Shown one piece after another: positions 1 to 10,251 of a stretch of 44,341 nt of DNA. Both the position numbers and the translations under genes were made by a program. The stretch comes from Aquibium carbonis. Its GTDB lineage: Bacteria; Pseudomonadota; Alphaproteobacteria; Rhizobiales; Rhizobiaceae. Within the stretch, counting starts at the first letter, position 1. The number at the start of each line of letters is the position of its first letter. The DNA lies in the NCBI RefSeq assembly GCF_003970795.1, contig NZ_RWKW01000011.1, forward strand, positions 1 through 44,341, given 5' to 3'. The notes under the pieces were generated by a model. It did not search any database, was not told the origin of the DNA, and saw only the letters and a program-made list of their open reading frames with translations.

Positions 1-632
1 CGTCCGGCCCGTGCCGCCTGGCGCCCGGCATCGGCGGCGTAGTGACCCGCGTCGGCCGCGTAAGCACTGGCGCGGTCCTTCGCGTCGCGAACCGCGTCGG
101 CGGCATCGGCGCCCAGGCGGGACGCCGCATCCGCCACCGAATGGCCCGCATCGGAAACACGGTGCGCGGCGTCGCCGGCGCGCTCGCTCCAGGTAGAGGT
201 GTCGACGCCGTTGCCGTCTCGCGCCTCCAGATAGCCGAGGCCGCCGGCGCCGGTCTGGACGGGCCCGGTGCCGCGGCGCGGCGTGTTGCCGATGACGCCG
301 TCATCCACCGCGCCGTCCGGATAGAAGGCGCTGTCGCCGTCATAGCCGAAGCCGCCATCGTCGGGATAGGGATAGTATTCGCGACGCACCGGCCGGGGAC
401 CGGCAAAGAGCCACGCCATCCCGGCGCCGATGAGCGCGAGGCTGAGCGGATTGTCGCGGACCTGGCGACCGAGGTTCGACACGGCGGCGGAGCCGTTCGA
501 GTCGCCCATGTAGCGGAAGACCTCGTCGACCAGCTGGCCGGGCGACATGCGGTCGCGGATCTGCTCGGCGGTGCCGGCCATCCGGGCGCGGACTTCCTCC
601 GCGTGACGTTCGTGTTCTGTCGAGGATTTCAT
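1..632 (-). CDS. DUF3618 domain protein, C-terminus cut by window edge
   Basis: The reading frame stays open from an ATG at 632 to the window edge, so about 210 residues are visible and the end is missing. The N-terminal ~50 residues (charged helix with RARMAGTAEQIRDRMSP, then a region around NPLSLALIGAGMAWLFAG at ~65-80) fit the DUF3618 pattern: a soluble helix followed by one short hydrophobic segment. The middle is Gly/Tyr/Asp rich (YYPYPDDGGFGYDG) and the tail is an Ala/Asp-rich helical repeat (DAADAVRDAK, YAADAGHYAADAG). An AGGAG sits ahead of the start. Start and upstream stop overlap as ATGA, so it is translationally coupled to the holin-like gene. Function is not known; the context is a stress-induced envelope operon. 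Confidence 0.75.
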   Translation of the reverse strand, partial: MKSSTEHERHAEEVRARMAGTAEQIRDRMSPGQLVDEVFRYMGDSNGSAAVSNLGRQVRDNPLSLALIGAGMAWLFAGPRPVRREYYPYPDDGGFGYDGDSAFYPDGAVDDGVIGNTPRRGTGPVQTGAGGLGYLEARDGNGVDTSTWSERAGDAAHRVSDAGHSVADAASRLGADAADAVRDAKDRASAYAADAGHYAADAGRQAARAG

Positions 633-1024
633 CGCACCTGCTCCTTTGCAACGTCCATGTCACGGCTGACCTGGGCCAGCGTCTTTTCCGGCACCAGCTC
701 CGACGGCGACATGTTGGCCGTGCCGCGGCGAACCAGCATGTAGCCGATCACGGCCACGACCAGTCCGACGAGAAGCGATGCCCAGCCTGCGCCGAGGCCG
801 AGATTGGCCAGGGCGACGACGAGCGCCTGCAGCAGCACCAGAAGCGCGGCCAGAAGCATGACGGCGCCGGCCGCGACCTCCATCAGGCCGGTGCCGGCCT
901 TGCTCATCTTTTCCTGCACCTCGGCGCGCAGAAGCCGCGCTTCGGTGCGGATCAATTCGGCCATCTGGTTGACGAGGTCCGTCACCAGCGTTCCGAGGGG
1001 TCGGGGATCCTGCTGGACGCTCAT
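629..1024 (-). CDS. Phage-holin-family (DUF1469-type) membrane protein
   Basis: A 131-residue protein with an amphipathic, charged N-terminus (~1-45, including LIRTEARLLRAEVQEKM) followed by two hydrophobic segments (about 48-72 and 76-97), then a short charged tail. This layout matches the Holin-X/DUF1469 family found widely in non-phage bacterial chromosomes. There are no phage genes nearby, so a lysis role is unlikely; a role at the membrane under stress is an inference. It overlaps the preceding gene by four bases (ATGA, 1021-1024) and the following DUF3618 gene by four bases (629-632), so the three are one translation-coupled operon. Confidence 0.75.
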   Translation of the reverse strand: MSVQQDPRPLGTLVTDLVNQMAELIRTEARLLRAEVQEKMSKAGTGLMEVAAGAVMLLAALLVLLQALVVALANLGLGAGWASLLVGLVVAVIGYMLVRRGTANMSPSELVPEKTLAQVSRDMDVAKEQVR

Positions 1025-1620
1025 GACATGCCTCCCGTCCGGCTCGAGGGGATCGTGGGCTCGGCGGCGCCGTAAGCACCGGCGGCCGGCGTCGGGCGCG
1101 GCCCCTGCGGCGGGCGCGGCGCGCCGGTGCGCGGGCGGGCGTGGTCGTGCTGCGCGGAGGCGCCGGCGAAACGTCCGATCGCGATGCCGGCGAGGACGCT
1201 GGCGGCGATGAAGCTGACCGGGTGGCGGCGGCCGAAGTCGCGCACCTTGTCGACCATTTCGCCCGCGGACGCGCCCTGCAGGTTGCGCGACAGGCTTTCC
1301 AGCCCCTCGGCGGCCTGACCGACGAGACCGGAGATCGGCCCCATGTCCTTCTTGTCGAGCTCGTCGCGGGCGCTGCGGACGGCGTCGGCGAAGGTCTTCA
1401 GCCCGTCGGCCGCCTGATCCTTCAGGGCCTCGCCGCGCTCGCGGATCTCTTCCTGGGCCTCATGCGCCATGGACGAGGCCTGCTCGCCGATCGCCGCGCG
1501 AGCCTTGTCGAACTCACGGGCGGCAGCCTGCTTCTCGTCTTCGAAGCGCTCGCGGGCGGCATCGGCGTCGGCGCCGACCCGCGTTTTCGGATCGTTGGTG
1601 AAACTGTTCTGATCGTTCAT
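1021..1620 (-). CDS. Amphipathic DUF883/nutrient-deprivation-induced-like protein
   Basis: A 199-residue protein. Residues ~1-110 are a long charged, Ala-rich helix likely to form a coiled coil (RERFEDEKQAAAREFDKAR, EAQEEIRERGEALKDQAADG), followed by a GRRHP motif and one hydrophobic segment (VSFIAASVLAGIAIGRFAG, ~134-152), then a Pro/Gly/Ala-rich tail. The GRRHP-hydrophobic ending resembles DUF883/ElaB-type membrane-anchored proteins, and rhizobial relatives are often annotated as nutrient-deprivation-induced proteins. It starts 12 bases after the 24-aa peptide gene and overlaps the holin-like gene by four bases. The molecular function is unknown; a stress role is inferred from the promoter at 1752-1776. 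Confidence 0.7.
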   Translation of the reverse strand: MNDQNSFTNDPKTRVGADADAARERFEDEKQAAAREFDKARAAIGEQASSMAHEAQEEIRERGEALKDQAADGLKTFADAVRSARDELDKKDMGPISGLVGQAAEGLESLSRNLQGASAGEMVDKVRDFGRRHPVSFIAASVLAGIAIGRFAGASAQHDHARPRTGAPRPPQGPRPTPAAGAYGAAEPTIPSSRTGGMS

Positions 1621-1632
1621 TGATCGCTCTCC

Positions 1633-1707
1633 TCAAGCAAGTCCGAGAAAGGACAGGATGGCCAGGACCACGACGATCAGGCCGATGACGTAGATGATGG
1701 AATGCAT
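1633..1707 (-). CDS. 24-residue hydrophobic peptide, first gene of stress operon
   Basis: A 25-codon frame (ATG at 1707, TGA at 1633-1635) encodes a peptide that begins MHSIIYVIGLIVVVLAILS and ends FLGLA: almost entirely one transmembrane helix. A strong GGAGGT ribosome binding site lies 7 bases before the ATG. It is the first gene after the EcfG-type promoter at 1752-1776 and is followed after 12 bases by the DUF883-like gene. Very similar mini-proteins occur in rhizobial genomes as unnamed hypotheticals (recalled, not searched). It is too short for most gene callers. Function unknown; a small membrane stress peptide is the likely class. Confidence 0.7.
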   Translation of the reverse strand: MHSIIYVIGLIVVVLAILSFLGLA

Positions 1708-1751
1708 GGCGAAATACCTCCGCTGCTGTTCGGTCCGCGTTCAGCTGGAAG

Positions 1752-1776
1752 AACCTGCGGACGGGAAACCTGTTCC
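1752..1776 (-). promoter_or_regulatory. EcfG/RpoE2-type promoter of small-peptide operon
   Basis: On the minus strand GGAAC (1776-1772) is followed by 16 bases and GGTT (1755-1752). This fits the alphaproteobacterial general stress consensus GGAAC-N16/17-CGTT with one mismatch, and the Sinorhizobium RpoE2 form GGAAC-N18-TT exactly. It would start transcription about 40 bases upstream of the 24-aa peptide gene. Confidence 0.6.
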
Positions 1777-1924
1777 ATCGCGCCGGGAAAGTTTCGCCGG
1801 CCGGGCGTCGGTGCGGAGATGTCAGAAGGCAACTACGTAAGTGTAGACGCACATAACGGCTCGACGGACGGTTCGCCTTGCGATCCCGACGCGACGGTGC
1901 GGCAACGGTAACGGCGGTGTGGCG

Positions 1925-3316
1925 TCAGGCGGCGACGCTGTCGGCGCCGCCGGCGCCTTCGAGCTGGTCGATGAAGGTTTCCATCCAGATGCCGACGTCG
2001 CTCTGCTTCACCCGGTCGAGCAGACGCGCATGCCGGTTCTGCCGCTCCTCCAGCGGCATCCTCAGGGCCAGTTCCATCTTCTCCCCCATCTCCTCGGTGT
2101 CGTGGGGGTTGACGATGAGGGCGTCCTCGAGCTCCTCGGCAGCGCCGGCGAACTGGGACAGGACCAGCACGCCAGGATCAGCCGGATCCTGCGCGGCGAC
2201 GTATTCCTTGGCCACCAGGTTCATCCCGTCGCGGAGCGGCGTGACCAAGCCGACCTCGCTGGAGCGGAACATGGCCGCCAGGCGCGGCCGGGGGACAGGC
2301 CGGTGGATGTAGCGGATCGGCACCCAGTCGATGTCGCCGAACTTGCCGTTGATGGAGCCCGACAGGCCTTCCAGCCGCATGCGGATCTCGGCATAGGCGG
2401 TGACGTCCTCGCGCGTGGGCGGTGCGATCTGCAGGAAGGTCACCGTCTTCTCGAGTTCGGGGTGCAGGTGCAGCATGCGGGAAAAGGCCTCGAACCGCTC
2501 GGGGATGCCCTTCGAATAGTCCAGCCGGTCGACGCCGACGATCTGGCGCTGACGCAGGATGGCGCGCCGCATGTGATCGATGTTGATGTCCTCGAACGTC
2601 TTCTCGGCCAGCTCCGTGAACTGGGCGACGTCGATGCCGATGGGAAGCCGAAGCGCGCGCACGGTGCGGCCGCCGCAGCGGATGACGCCGTCGGCGCCCA
2701 TGGCGTCGGGGATGTTCTCCTCGACGTAGCGGTTGAAGTTGTTGAGGTCCGTCGACGTCTGGAAACCGACCACGTCATATTGCAGCAGCGCCTCGACCAG
2801 ATAGGCATGGTTCGGGGAGGCGGCGATGATGTCGGCCGGCGGAAAGGGAATGTGGAGGAAGAAGCCCATCTTGTGCCGGCACCCGAGCGCCCGCAGCCGC
2901 TCGGCGAAGGGAATGAGGTGGTAGTCGTGCACCCAGACCATGTCGCCCTGCTTGAGGAAGGGCTTGAGCAGGGCGGCGAACTTGCCGTTCACCCGCATGT
3001 AGCCCTCGAAATACTGCGGACGGTAGTCGACCAGGTCGACCCGATAGTGGAAGAGCGGCCACAGGACGCTGTTGGCGTAGCCGATGTAATACTGGCTGTA
3101 GTCCTCGACGGTGAGGGGCGAGGAAATCACGTCGACGTCGCCGACCCGATCGATGCCGAGCTTCTCGGTCTCGTTTTCCAGCGTGTTGCCGTCCCACCCG
3201 AACCAGACGCCGCCCTTGGCCTTCAGCGCGTCGGCGATCGCGACGGCGAGGCCGCCCGACTGCGTGGCCTGGCGCAGGTCCGCCACCCGATTGGACACGA
3301 CGACTAGACGGCTCAT
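1925..3316 (-). CDS. otsA: Trehalose-6-phosphate synthase OtsA
   Basis: A GT20-family glucosyltransferase of 463 residues, the usual length. It makes trehalose-6-phosphate from UDP-glucose (or another NDP-glucose) and glucose-6-phosphate in the cytosol. The family landmarks are present: VVVSNRVA at the N-terminus with a QSGGLA loop, WVHDYHL, FFLHIPFP, GVDRLDYSKGIPER and LRDGMNLVAKEYVAAQ. The ATG at 3316 is chosen because the conserved MSRLVVVSNR sequence begins there; the open frame extends farther upstream but overlaps otsB. GGGAG and AAAGGA precede it. It lies 53 bases downstream of otsB, in one operon, and also has its own EcfG-like promoter candidate at 3372-3396. Confidence 0.95.
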   Translation of the reverse strand: MSRLVVVSNRVADLRQATQSGGLAVAIADALKAKGGVWFGWDGNTLENETEKLGIDRVGDVDVISSPLTVEDYSQYYIGYANSVLWPLFHYRVDLVDYRPQYFEGYMRVNGKFAALLKPFLKQGDMVWVHDYHLIPFAERLRALGCRHKMGFFLHIPFPPADIIAASPNHAYLVEALLQYDVVGFQTSTDLNNFNRYVEENIPDAMGADGVIRCGGRTVRALRLPIGIDVAQFTELAEKTFEDINIDHMRRAILRQRQIVGVDRLDYSKGIPERFEAFSRMLHLHPELEKTVTFLQIAPPTREDVTAYAEIRMRLEGLSGSINGKFGDIDWVPIRYIHRPVPRPRLAAMFRSSEVGLVTPLRDGMNLVAKEYVAAQDPADPGVLVLSQFAGAAEELEDALIVNPHDTEEMGEKMELALRMPLEERQNRHARLLDRVKQSDVGIWMETFIDQLEGAGGADSVAA

Positions 3317-3369
3317 TCCTTTGCTACTCCCGGTGGTATCGATTTCTTTCTTCCCTCTCGGACGTAAGG

Positions 3370-4140
3370 CTAACTCGACCCGGCCCGTTCCGTTCCGCCC
3401 GATGGCGGGCCTGCCATTCCCCTCAACCAGGCATGCAGCGCCGCCGGGTCGGGCATTCGATGGGTGGCGATGGTGGGGCCGCCGCCGATCTTGACGGAGA
3501 CGCCGTCCCACCGCGGCAAGGCACCGAAGGCGTCTTCATCGGTCACGTCGTCGCCGAAGAAGACGGGTCGACGACCGCGAAAGGGGGCTTCCGCCATGAA
3601 GTCGGCGACGAGGTCGCCCTTGGTGCGGCCGCTGAGCTTCAGTTCGGCGACCATCTTGCCTTCGAGAAGCGAGAGGCCGGAGGTGTCGGCGACCGCGCGC
3701 GCCAGTTCGCGACAGGCCCGTTCGAGTTCCGGCCGGCGGCGATAGTGCAGCGCCACGGAGGTGCGCTTCGCCTCGACCAGAAGCCCCTCGTGGCTGGCGG
3801 CAAACCGGTTCAGCTGCTCGACCACGCGCTCGATGGACTGGCGGTCGGCCTCGACCTGGTGCCGCCGGCCCTGCGGATCGCGTCGCTCGGAGCCGTGCGC
3901 GCCGCCCAGCGGCAACCGCAACGGCGACAGGAAAGCGTCGAGGGCATCGATCTCGCGGCCGGACACCACGGCAACCGCCCCGCCGGACATCCGGTGCAGG
4001 CGGCTGAGCGCCTCTAGAACCTCGGGGGCGATCCGCACCGCGCGAGGGTCTTCGACGATCTCCGCAAGGGTTCCGTCGAAGTCGAAAAAGAACGCCGTGG
4101 AGGACGGCGGAAAGGCCAGCGTCGAAAGGTCGTCGTACAA
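3370..4140 (-). CDS. otsB: Trehalose-6-phosphate phosphatase OtsB
   Basis: A HAD-superfamily phosphatase that removes phosphate from trehalose-6-phosphate to give trehalose. The nucleophile motif FDFDGTLAEI lies at residues 19-28, VVSGREI is motif II-like, GRTKGDLVADFM supplies the conserved Lys region and FFGDDVTDEDAF is the Mg-binding acidic motif. The frame stays open to a GTG at 4167, but that codon lies inside a good -10 box (TATAGT, 4171-4166) and has no ribosome binding site. The TTG at 4140 has AGGAG ten bases ahead, so it is preferred (256 residues). otsB precedes otsA by 53 bases, forming otsBA. If the TATAGT box is not used, the GTG start adds nine residues. Confidence 0.9.
   Translation of the reverse strand: MYDDLSTLAFPPSSTAFFFDFDGTLAEIVEDPRAVRIAPEVLEALSRLHRMSGGAVAVVSGREIDALDAFLSPLRLPLGGAHGSERRDPQGRRHQVEADRQSIERVVEQLNRFAASHEGLLVEAKRTSVALHYRRRPELERACRELARAVADTSGLSLLEGKMVAELKLSGRTKGDLVADFMAEAPFRGRRPVFFGDDVTDEDAFGALPRWDGVSVKIGGGPTIATHRMPDPAALHAWLRGMAGPPSGGTERAGSS
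3372..3396 (-). promoter_or_regulatory. EcfG/RpoE2-like promoter candidate for otsA
   Basis: Minus strand GGAAC (3396-3392), 16 bases, then AGTT (3375-3372), overlapping the otsB stop codon. It matches GGAAC-N18-TT, with one mismatch in the CGTT form. Transcription would start about 50 bases ahead of the otsA ATG. otsA is a known general-stress target in rhizobia. The match lies inside otsB coding sequence, so chance is possible. Confidence 0.4.
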
Positions 4141-4165
4141 GGCTCCATTGCTCCTGCTGCACTGC

Positions 4166-4193
4166 ACTATAGCGCCAGCCCGGAGAAATCCAA
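4166..4193 (-). promoter_or_regulatory. Sigma-70-type promoter candidate of otsBA
   Basis: On the minus strand TTGGAT (4193-4188), a 16-base spacer and TATAGT (4171-4166). Also read as TTGGA with CTATAG, close to the alphaproteobacterial CTTGAC-N17-CTATAT. The short leader it produces would contain the AGGAGC ahead of the TTG start at 4140. Confidence 0.45.
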
Positions 4194-4319
4194 CCCTCCG
4201 TTGTGCGTTTTGCGATGGCTACACAATTCTAGCGTGTATCACCGCCGCTGCACAATCCGGTTCGTCCGGGGAAGGCGACCCTCGCCGCCGCCCCGTCGCC
4301 CGGCCTTCGGACGGTCCGG

Positions 4320-4583
4320 CTAGGCGCGATATGCCCATGACCGGAACACGGCTCCGGTCTCGTCGGACCCGACCGGGACCCGGCGCTCGGCCCGACCGAA
4401 GGCTTCGGCCAGGCATCGGATGGCGTCCTTGGCCTTGACGAGCGCTTCGGTGGGGCTGGCGTCCGCGGCGTCGAGCGTGATGGTGCCGGTGGCGCCATCC
4501 TCGGTGACGAAGCAGATGGGCGTGGCGGCGGCCTCACCCGGCACGATGGCGTCGAGCTCTGGCGAGCGAGTGATCTGGGGCAT
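4320..4583 (-). CDS. Hypothetical 87-aa protein with EcfG promoter
   Basis: A soluble 87-residue protein without a signal peptide or membrane segment. It starts MPQITRSPELDAIVPGEA, has a central segment that looks like beta strands (ICFVTEDGATGTITLDAAD) and an alpha-helical second half rich in Ala, Lys and Glu (PTEALVKAKDAIRCLAEAFG). I do not recognise a family. The ATG at 4583 has an excellent AGGAGGAAAGA ribosome binding site, and a perfect GGAAC-N16-CGTT promoter lies 42-66 bases upstream, which argues strongly that it is a real, stress-induced gene. It lies between otsBA and the divergent glgE operon. Confidence 0.7.
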   Translation of the reverse strand: MPQITRSPELDAIVPGEAAATPICFVTEDGATGTITLDAADASPTEALVKAKDAIRCLAEAFGRAERRVPVGSDETGAVFRSWAYRA

Positions 4584-4622
4584 TCTTTCCTCCTCCCGGA
4601 TGCGCGGTCAGGCGCATTCCAC

Positions 4623-4649
4623 GGAACGCAGAAGTTGTCTCGCCGTTCC
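4623..4649. promoter_or_regulatory. Symmetrical, two-way EcfG promoter
   Basis: The segment begins GGAACG and ends CGTTCC, so each strand reads GGAAC-N16-CGTT with no mismatch: plus strand GGAAC 4623-4627 and CGTT 4644-4647, minus strand GGAAC 4649-4645 and CGTT 4628-4625. The minus reading would start the 87-aa gene about 35 bases upstream of its ATG. The plus reading points toward glgE. Confidence 0.65.
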
Positions 4650-4703
4650 CTGCCGCCATCGAAATTTCGCGGGACGATGTCCGGGCGGACGCCTTCCGAA
4701 GGG

Positions 4704-4728
4704 GGAACTTTTCCGTGCCGCTCGGGTT
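4704..4728 (+). promoter_or_regulatory. EcfG/RpoE2-type promoter of glgE operon
   Basis: GGAAC (4704-4708), 16 bases, GGTT (4725-4728): the same one-mismatch form as the site at 1752-1776. Transcription would begin near 4735, about 185 bases ahead of the glgE ATG and about 23 bases ahead of a small leader ORF. The rest of the 4584-4921 intergenic stretch holds the two-way site at 4623-4649 and that leader ORF. Confidence 0.6.
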
Positions 4729-4757
4729 GAGCAAGGGTGACGGAGCGGAGACCGACC

Positions 4758-4916
4758 ATGCGAAACACGATCTGGACTCGAGCCACGAGCCAGTCGCGGC
4801 CTGACCGTGGAACGGCACGCCTGCCCGACGAGCCGGCCATCCGGACGGATTTGCGCAGCGGCGGCGGCGACCCCGCCTCCCCCGCGCCTCACCCTTTCCC
4901 TTCGTCGAACGTTTGA
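4758..4916 (+). CDS. Possible 52-aa leader ORF ahead of glgE
   Basis: An ATG at 4758, preceded by GGAG at a normal distance, opens a 52-codon frame that begins MRNTIWTRATSQSRPD and stops at 4914-4916, five bases before the glgE ATG. glgE itself has no visible ribosome binding site (GTTTGAGAACC), so ribosomes finishing this ORF could re-start on glgE. Against it, its GC3 (about three quarters) is lower than in the neighbouring genes and the peptide is rich in Pro, Arg and Ser with no family resemblance. It may be a translated leader rather than a functional protein. Confidence 0.3.
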   Translation: MRNTIWTRATSQSRPDRGTARLPDEPAIRTDLRSGGGDPASPAPHPFPSSNV

Positions 4917-4921
4917 GAACC

Positions 4922-6954
4922 ATGGCCACGAACGCAAAGAGAAAGCCGCAAGGCGGCCCGGCGCGCGTTGCGCGGAAGATGACGGACCCGCGGCTTGGGC
5001 AACTGGCCGAACGGCGTCTCGCCATCGAGGGGATCGACCCCGAGATCGACGGGGGCCGGTTTCCCGCCAAGGCGGCGCAGGGCTACAGCTTTCCCGTGGA
5101 GGCAGACGTCTTCGGCGAAGGGCACGACGTCGTCGACGCGGCGCTGCTGTGGCGGCGCAAGGGCTCGAACCAGTGGACGGAGGTGGCGCTGGAATTCGAG
5201 GTCAACGATCGCTGGCGCGGCGAGATCGTGTTCCCGGAGATCGGCGACCACGAATACACCGTGATCGCCTGGCGCGACCTCTTTGCCGGATGGCGACGCG
5301 ACGTGGACAAGAAGATCAAGGCGCGACAGGCCGTCGCGCTCGAACTCGAGGAGGGCATCGCCCTCGTGCGGGAGGCGGCCCGCGACCCGCGCGAACCCGG
5401 CGAAGGCGCCGCGCTGGCGGACTTGCTGGCCGAACTGGATCGGCAGCCCGACGAGGCGGCGCGCCTTGCGCTTCTTCTCGGCGAGGACGCCGCGGCGCTG
5501 ATGAAGGCGCTGGCGCCGCGCAACAGCCTGACCTGGTACGAGCGCGTTCTCGACGTGATCGTCGACCGCGAACGCGCGGTCTTCGGCGCCTGGTACGAGA
5601 TGATGCCGCGGTCGCAGTCGTTCGAGCCCGGCCGCCACGGCACCTTCGACGACGTGATCAAGCGCCTGCCCTACGTGAAGGATCTCGGCTTCGACGTTCT
5701 CTACTTCACGCCGATCCATCCGATCGGGAAGATCAACCGCAAGGGACCCAACAACACGCTGACGCCGACGGGCGATGACCCCGGCAGCCCCTACGCGATC
5801 GGATCCGACGAAGGCGGCCACGACGCGATCCATCCCGAACTCGGCACGATCGAGGATTTCGACCGGCTGGTGGAAGCCGCCGCCGCCCACGACATGGAGA
5901 TCGCGCTCGATTTCGCCATCCAGTGCGCGCCCGACCATCCCTGGATCAAGGAACATCCGGAATGGTTCGACTGGCGCCCGGACGGGACGATCAAGTTCGC
6001 GGAGAACCCGCCGAAGAAATACGAGGACATCGTCAACGTCCACTTCTACCGCGATTCCATCCCGGACCTGTGGCATGCGCTGCGCGACGTGCTGTTCTAC
6101 TGGATCGGCCACGGGGTGAAGATCTTCCGCGTCGACAATCCGCACACCAAGCCGTTCCCCTTCTGGGAATGGGTGATCGGCGAGGTGAGGAGCCAGCACC
6201 CCGACGTGATCTTCCTGTCGGAGGCCTTCACGCGGCCCAAGGTGATGAAGCGGCTGGCCAAGGCCGGCTTCACCCAGTCCTACACCTACTACACCTGGCG
6301 AAACCTCGACTGGGAGCTGGAGCAGTATCTCACTGAGCTGACGCAGGAGGAATGCCGCCACTACATGCGGCCGAACTTCTTCGCCAACACGCCCGACATC
6401 AACCCGCGCTATCTCCAGACGGCGGGCCGGCCCGGCTTTCGGACCCGCCTGCTGATGGCGGCGACGCTGGCCGGGAACTACGGCATCTACAATGGCTACG
6501 AGATCTGCGAAGCCGCCGCGCTGCCGGGCAAGGAGGAATATCTGGACTCCGAGAAGTACCAGCTGCGCGAATGGGACTTCGACCGCCCGGGCCACATCAA
6601 GGACGACATCCGCCTGGTGAACCGGCTGCGGCGCGAGCACCCGGCGCTGCGGGACTTCACGTCGCTGCGCTTTCACAAGGTCTCGAACGAGAACGTGCTG
6701 TCCTATTCGAAGGGCACGCCGCAATCGGGCAGCTATCTGCTTTTTCACGTCAATCTCGATCCGCACCAAGCCCAGACGTTCCATTTCGAGGTGCCGCTGT
6801 GGGCGTTCGGCCTGCCCGACGACGGCGCGGTGAAGGTGCAGGATCTCGTGAATGGAAACAGCTTCGCCTGGGTCGGCAAGAATCATACGCTGACCCTCGA
6901 CCCCCAAGCCCGGCCCTATGCGGTCTGGCGACTGCTAGGACCGGTGACGACCTG

Positions 6955-6955
<1 letters not shown>
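4922..6955 (+). CDS. glgE: Maltose-1-phosphate maltosyltransferase GlgE
   Basis: A GH13_3 enzyme of 677 residues. GlgE extends alpha-1,4-glucans by transferring maltosyl units from alpha-maltose-1-phosphate and releasing phosphate. It has the family's N-terminal beta/helical domain (~30-215), then the barrel beginning near WYEMMPRS. The catalytic set is visible: nucleophile D405 in FRVDNPHTK, acid/base E434 in FLSEAFT, and an Asp near 492 in [10 protein letters not shown]; the first two are 29 residues apart as in Streptomyces GlgE. The ATG at 4922 is preferred to an upstream TTG at 4913. It is the first large gene of a five-gene glucan operon and overlaps the next start by one base (TGATG). 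It is likely driven by stress promoters upstream. Confidence 0.93.

Positions 6956-10247
<3,292 letters not shown>

Positions 10248-10251
<4 letters not shown>

Noticed and set aside
629-1024. Holin-like gene as a sign of a prophage
   Set aside because: No endolysin, capsid, integrase or other phage gene is nearby, and this family is common in chromosomal stress operons.
1919-3307. Long open frame on the plus strand opposite otsA
   Set aside because: It mirrors the otsA frame, has no family resemblance and shows the low-complexity, Asp/Val/Gly-rich composition of an antisense shadow in GC-rich DNA.
4889-6907. 672-codon open frame antisense to glgE
   Set aside because: A shadow frame with no recognisable motif; glgE on the other strand has all catalytic residues.
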